This document shows, piece after piece, positions 6,901 through 10,000 of a stretch of DNA of 10,000 bases (position 1 is the first letter of the stretch; every line of letters begins with the position of its first letter). A model generated the notes under the pieces. That model did not search any database. It worked only from the letters and a program-made list of their open reading frames with translations, and was not told the origin of the DNA. Position numbers and translations under genes: made by a program. The stretch spans positions 30,946 through 40,945 of the forward strand of contig MLAK01000961.1 in the NCBI GenBank assembly GCA_001839685.1. The letters are read 5' to 3'. Source of the DNA: Tritrichomonas foetus (lineage: Eukaryota > Parabasalia > Tritrichomonadida > Tritrichomonadidae).

Positions 6901-8239
6901 TACCTTGTTTTTTGAAAGATGAATCAGATAAAAATTCGTTACTGCTGAATAGGTAAATGACTTGATGTACAGTGTTTTTAAATATTCCTTTGTCAATTTT
7001 TTTAAGATCTGAAAGGAATTTAAAACCAGAAAGTGTAAATGAAATTCTTTTTTCATCAATAGGTGGTTTTGGAAAAGCAGCCTCCATCATTTCAATACTG
7101 TATAAATCCAAAGAATTACATAATATTAAAGCAGCAAATGATGTTTTGTAAGAAGTAAACATAGCTTTCAGCATTTGATTGAACTTTGGATAGTTTTTTC
7201 TTTGATTAGCAAATGATAGAATCGCCTCAACATAAGGACCAGAAGTGGTGTTCAAATATTCGCATATTGGAGCCAAAATTGTTTGAATTTGAGATTCATT
7301 AGTGATGACATTTTCATCTACATCACATGGAATTGCATTAATCATTACAGCAACATCCAATCTTATTTCATCTCCAGACGTTTTTATGGTATCAATTACC
7401 AATGGCAAAAGTTCAATTAGGTATTTTATAGATACATCTGGATCCAAGAAGATGCAAAAGGATTGAATTAAATGAATTGACATTCTCTGTTGGACATATG
7501 ACCCAATTAATAGCTCATTTATTATTGATAATACCTTTTGGTCTCTACCAAAATCACTATATTTTAGGGATAACACTTCGTTAAAATCGGCAATCAAATG
7601 GCTTTCAAAGAATAGTGCTAATGCCAAAATTGAGGAAGGATTGTTTACATTAGCTTTTTGGAAAATGATAGGTAACTCTGTGAGAATATTGGAAGGATAT
7701 TTGTTTAAATGAATTGCAAAAGTAAGAGACTGAAAATATCCTTCAATATTTTCAAAAGCAGAAATAAACTTTTTTTCATCAACATCTTTTAAATTATCAA
7801 TAAGATTCGAAATAATGCATTGAACTTTGTAGTACATTTCAATTTCGTGAAAAGATTGATTGCACCTAACTATGACTCGAATATATGTCAAAATTATTTC
7901 ATCAGGTTCTTCATTTAACTTTGTGTGACTAACTAATAAATCCAAGAATAATTCGAATAGTGTCATGTTTTGATTAAGATCTTCTGATGTATATATGATA
8001 CTACTGAGATAATGAACTATACTAGTGAAATTTGCAGCATTAGCAACGATTTTGAGCATATTACTACTTCTGTTACGGCATAAGTTGTTAATCAACCTTT
8101 CTATCAATGTATCATTAAAATTTACTTCGTTTTGATCAAGTTGATCAACTCTTTTTATGACATTGTTTTTGTCATTAGATTGCTTCTTTGTATCAGAATT
8201 GCGCTTTTTGTTCTTATTGTTATCTTTTTTGGATGACAT
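3977..8239 (-). CDS. Large HEAT/ARM-type helical-repeat protein, function unknown
   Basis: The product has 1420 residues in one uninterrupted frame. The ATG at 8239 is supported by an initiator 13 bases upstream. Residues 1-30 are a Lys/Asn-rich, probably disordered leader (MSSKKDNNKNKKRN...) that could act as a nuclear signal or bind RNA or acidic surfaces. From about 40 to the end the sequence is a succession of amphipathic helices of 12 to 18 residues rich in Leu, Ile, Ser and Asn, as in alpha-solenoids. Segments resembling HEAT repeats, with the D-x-x-x-R/K-x-x-A/V helix-B pattern, occur near 290-305 (DEIRLDVAVMINAIP), 850-865 and 1315-1340 (SPDPFLREKAKVLLTLLF). A basic linker (ALTRKKTKEEGKTRVKS) at about 640-657 may separate two solenoid halves. 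There is no signal peptide, no membrane segment and no catalytic motif. I considered Gcn1, Ecm29, HEATR1/Utp10 and MROH-type scaffolds by length and fold, but saw no diagnostic stretch. It is most likely a scaffold or adaptor of a large complex. The coding call is very secure; the fold call is fairly secure; the identity is open. Confidence 0.9.
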   Translation of the reverse strand: MSSKKDNNKNKKRNSDTKKQSNDKNNVIKRVDQLDQNEVNFNDTLIERLINNLCRNRSSNMLKIVANAANFTSIVHYLSSIIYTSEDLNQNMTLFELFLDLLVSHTKLNEEPDEIILTYIRVIVRCNQSFHEIEMYYKVQCIISNLIDNLKDVDEKKFISAFENIEGYFQSLTFAIHLNKYPSNILTELPIIFQKANVNNPSSILALALFFESHLIADFNEVLSLKYSDFGRDQKVLSIINELLIGSYVQQRMSIHLIQSFCIFLDPDVSIKYLIELLPLVIDTIKTSGDEIRLDVAVMINAIPCDVDENVITNESQIQTILAPICEYLNTTSGPYVEAILSFANQRKNYPKFNQMLKAMFTSYKTSFAALILCNSLDLYSIEMMEAAFPKPPIDEKRISFTLSGFKFLSDLKKIDKGIFKNTVHQVIYLFSSNEFLSDSSFKKQGIELLEQLVIYSTHFQKIFCNSLLKSIYKVSDCSFYMCLSNAINKSEIDVVKTEERKSEFIYQPVSSLYAKYLLNLFLCVHQSVNWQSIMINLLKVFNSQQIDQIKILSDVIPLHCVDELKIQAFSLLKSYDSVSIICASIPKLSNKDIASLIKTVTKISPFNVTIFDQFYMALSQHYLNDTMKALSDLSIGKKLNSNALTRKKTKEEGKTRVKSLLILIPKLIESYELNACQQKLIYEIISSCIPKKSEKIMKIANEAAKLNSTLLKLQDVNPPKDLAKKLITLPLFGESIPLLVKSLKPDYELAVTLVKTWLAKLENINESHSEIPLEISNHIIASILTVTKDPKIISTIFQKCSHMFSSPTHQYIFIEFCMLTASYARNNNFKINISIDFIFELSKLLLCNENNSRFAAYHTLIDIFDITLDYDLKETIGTTLSPSQLIEKSYHLFCSLVQKLSINEISQYLAKIVSLCKSLDMSHAVLLHAILSSRNDYMQDPQAILSITTLIENAKNIGSTSLLEFENGLLELSLLSMPSFVSMLMKMSNKNSYKRQLLHCMLISQSHRQIFLNAYHEFLVCCRGGPKSLSYFTILFSIIESEPSVSMSPDTFGTLIAEVLIWMTFVFSNSKELGKSIVKSQAEEISKCLESILIKTMILKKPKISINLNDLEGISKTLQSLVDLISRLEISKLTVLHNRCKTMLKSENEKVILIVGIFDIYLSKNFVEYKNAEARKFNKILSNQVTNTFSSSDNSNRRFLASIMPIDHLDSYKKKNVKEIFCTITQSLGDINEYYMNESVEFYSAIIKLVSKDVILENSQIVLEALRHIFSKMELNSLLMTILENYIGANPNASDFITEQQPNFNTFFVYAISPDPFLREKAKVLLTLLFGNAIEDILAEKCPEKQIKTILINVMKNGKEYLEDYWFNLSCNLTIKIYKKYHDNIEFKNSIFDFILSSASQENTPREAKALELMELLIA

Positions 8240-8246
8240 GATTTTA

Positions 8247-8254
8247 ATAAATGA
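8247..8254 (-). promoter_or_regulatory. Initiator (TCATTTAT) of the solenoid gene
   Basis: Read on the minus strand, TCATTTAT precedes the ATG, with the A at 8252 giving a 13-base leader. It is the best match to the trichomonad initiator in the window. It supports both the start codon choice and the parabasalid assignment. Confidence 0.6.
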
Positions 8255-8323
8255 AATTACTTATTCACATTTTAGTTTTTCTAAAGATTCCATTTTTCAA
8301 GTATACAAAAACTTGATCGTTCA

Positions 8324-8366
8324 TTGGACTGTTTTTGACGGCAAAATAGATCTGATACCAGTCCAA
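8324..8366. repeat. Inverted repeat TTGGACTG / CAGTCCAA
   Basis: TTGGACTG (8324-8331) and CAGTCCAA (8359-8366) are perfect 8-base inverted arms separated by 27 bases, 70 to 110 bases upstream of the solenoid initiator. TGGACTG recurs in direct orientation at 8439-8445, both times preceded by GATC a few bases earlier. TGACGG (8336-8341) and CCGTCA (8475-8480) form a further inverted pair. The higher-GC arms stand out from the background. They could be a regulatory site or a decayed short inverted-repeat element. Confidence 0.4.
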
Positions 8367-8409
8367 CAATGTTTTTTATTGTGACTCATGTTTCATGCGA
8401 CGTGAAATC

Positions 8410-8430
8410 CGAAATAAATGTTTATTTTCG
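8410..8430. repeat. Near-perfect hairpin CGAAATAAA-TG-TTTATTTTCG
   Basis: The arms CGAAATAAA and TTTATTTTCG pair with a single extra T around a two-base centre, between the two TGGACTG copies. Such a tight hairpin could extrude in supercoiled DNA, or be part of the same decayed element as the surrounding inverted repeats. Confidence 0.35.
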
Positions 8431-8648
8431 ATCAATTCTGGACTGAAAAGCTGAATTCACATCACATTTTTTCACCGTCAATTTTTTGACTGTTTGTATC
8501 AATGTTTCATCGCATTGACAAATTTGATCAAAAAATGATTACGATAGATAAATTGGTTTGATTTTTTATTTGGAAGAAATTTAAACATCTATTTTTTGTT
8601 TTCTCATCCAATATTCACCTAATCATTGAGTGTATTTTCGTGCTCATC

Positions 8649-8717
8649 ATGGAAAATAATTGGTATCCATTTCTTGAATCGATAGAAACAGTCAACAATG
8701 ATAAGCCAATCGAATAA
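8649..8717 (+). other. Short ORF of 22 codons ending in TAAA
   Basis: The ORF encodes MENNWYPFLESIETVNNDKPIE and ends in TAA that is part of TAAA. The residue mix (two Asn, Trp, Tyr-Pro-Phe, acidic helix) looks more like protein than chance translation of AT-rich spacer. It might be a micro-peptide or the remnant N-terminus of a decayed gene. Evidence is thin: no consensus initiator is found (TCATC lies directly before the ATG). Confidence 0.2.
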
Positions 8718-9830
8718 AGGCATATTATAATATTATATATTCCAATCATTCTTTAATTTATATAAACAACTCATTATTATGTTTTCATTTTTTTTAGATG
8801 AGTCGAGAAATCATTTTTATGACATTTAACCTCACATCAGTTTAAAATTTCAAAACTTCATGGTGAAACTGTTTAATCAAAAATATTAACTGAATCATGT
8901 TAATTAACGATTTATTCCTCATGAGGTAATTGCGCACCAAAACTCAAAATTATTAATATGAAAGAAGATCATTTAAAGAACAGACTACATTGCAAAAAAT
9001 GGGACAAAGATCTTGAAAGTTTGAAATTGATATGATCAACAAATTCACACAAAAGTAAAAATATCTGTGATAAAAAATAGAAATTTATTTTTATGAATTA
9101 GCAAAGTGATAACATCAAAAAGTTGATAATTGGATTCTATCTCATTCAATATTGAGAATCAATTGAATTATTTGAATATTATAAATTGAGAAAAACCAAC
9201 GTATGATTCATTTCTTTTAGATATTGTCTCTCCTGAATGCACCCTCTAGAATTGTTGACTGAAAAGTTTTTATAGGACATATGAAATGGTCATATAGTTT
9301 CAGAAATCGAAAAAGTTTTTTTTTTCTTTTCAGAAAATTGAATAGAATTGTTTTCAATATTCTATACAATAATAAACGAATATTCCTGATTGAGAACAAG
9401 AAATAGATGGATATACTGGAGGAATATTCTAATTTCCAGAATATCAAATATCTAGTGCATAATATAGTAGCATTTCTCTTCACCACATCACTCAATGCAT
9501 GTATTATGAAATATAAAATGGTTCAAAATAAAACTCCCCTTTTCAATTTTTTTATGCTTCACAAATAATTCAAATAAATTCTTTATTATCATTTATTTTT
9601 ATGGTTTTGTTATTGAATACATATTGAAAAATTCTTTAAGTGCATCGCCCTCGTACTGCCTAATCAAATTTATTCATCAGCTCTATTAATTTCTTAATTC
9701 CTTTCCTTTTCAACTTTTGCTCAATTTTGGTCATTTCTCTTATAAAAGTATCATTCAATATGTTGATTCAATTCACAGAGCGATAAATTTTATTTAAATT
9801 GAATACAAATCATTCAGAAATACAATTATT

Positions 9831-9863
9831 GTATGTTGTTGAAGATGTATACAAACTAACTAG
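9831..9863 (+). other. Intron-like string GTATGT...ACTAACTAG (33 bases)
   Basis: GTATGT (9831-9836) matches the trichomonad 5' splice consensus GTAYGT. ACTAAC (9855-9860) followed by TAG (9861-9863) resembles the fused branch-point/3' splice motif ACTAACACAYAG but lacks the ACAY spacer. The 33-base interval is a multiple of three and lies inside a stop-free frame from 9787 to 9903 that has no ATG. No gene can be built around it in the window, so it may be chance. Confidence 0.2.
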
Positions 9864-10000
9864 CTCTAGATGTAGAAGACTATTGAGAGATNTAAATGAA
9901 TAATTGTTGATATTATTGTCATCTAAAAATTATTTAATTGTAATCCTATTAATAATATATAAATATTATAATTTAAAAATCAAGATACAGAGAAAACCAA

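Larger units (their letters stand above)
8255..10000. other. Gene-poor AT-rich region
   Basis: 1.75 kb with no confident gene on either strand. It contains the upstream region of the solenoid gene with inverted repeats (8311-8481), a 22-codon ORF (8649-8717), 10-base perfect palindromes at 8523-8532 (TTTGATCAAA), 8899-8908 (GTTAATTAAC) and 8917-8926 (CCTCATGAGG), a hairpin at 9424-9444 (ATATTCT/AGAATAT) and an intron-like string at 9831-9863. Base 9892 is an undetermined N. A minus-strand frame at 9217-9495 lacks an ATG and is not supported as a gene. Confidence 0.5.

Noticed and set aside
9217..9495. Minus-strand open frame of 92 codons
   Set aside because: It can only be entered through a TTG, has no ATG, and its product is a low-complexity mix of Ile, Leu, Phe and Lys typical of translated AT-rich spacer.
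8240..10000. tRNA or other structured RNA genes in the right-hand gene-poor region
   Set aside because: No box A/box B pair (such as GGTTCRANNCC) and no cloverleaf-compatible arms were seen.
1..10000. Entamoeba-like origin (AT-rich, saposin-like protein, GAAC strings)
   Set aside because: The initiators read TCATT rather than AAAAATTCA, and the TAAA-overlapped stops fit parabasalids better.
1..10000. CRISPR arrays or bacterial operons
   Set aside because: There are no regularly spaced direct repeats, no Shine-Dalgarno-led gene strings, and gene architecture is eukaryotic.

Overview
The window looks like nuclear DNA from an AT-rich protist, most likely a parabasalid (trichomonad) such as Tritrichomonas or a relative. 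Four things point that way. The genes have no visible introns, including one open frame of 4.26 kb. Two genes, and possibly a third, carry a TCATT-type initiator (trichomonad Inr, TCA+1-Y-W) only 10 to 18 bases before the ATG. Stop codons are part of, or closely followed by, TAAA, the trichomonad polyadenylation signal. The gene content (a DDE transposase, a secreted saposin-like protein, a VAP/MSP-like protein) fits such a genome. The taxon is inferred from these features; no rRNA or other marker gene is present.

Layout from left to right: a minus-strand gene (130-906) for a 258-residue protein with a tentative N-terminal MSP/VAP-like domain; a 580-base divergent spacer; a plus-strand Tc1/mariner/IS630-type DDE transposase (1488-2282) with its D, D, E triad intact; a 0.9 kb spacer holding a TTG-opened minus-strand frame that may be a dispersed repeat (about 2508-2756) and then a dense run of short perfect palindromes (2875-3144); a plus-strand secreted saposin-B-like protein (3205-3792) preceded by a tiny upstream ORF whose stop overlaps the start (TGATG); a 184-base convergent spacer; a large minus-strand gene (3977-8239) for a 1420-residue all-helical HEAT/ARM-type solenoid of unknown function; and 1.75 kb of AT-rich sequence with no confident gene, but with a patch of inverted repeats near the large gene's promoter, a 22-codon ORF, and an intron-like GTATGT...ACTAACTAG string near the right end.

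Nothing suggests that the four genes act together. Each has its own promoter or terminator signals and they lie on alternating strands, as is usual in trichomonads. I see no multi-gene system, CRISPR array, rRNA or tRNA. The most unusual items are the palindrome cluster and uORF in front of the saposin-like gene, the two-disulfide architecture and long tail of that protein, and the unassigned giant solenoid protein.
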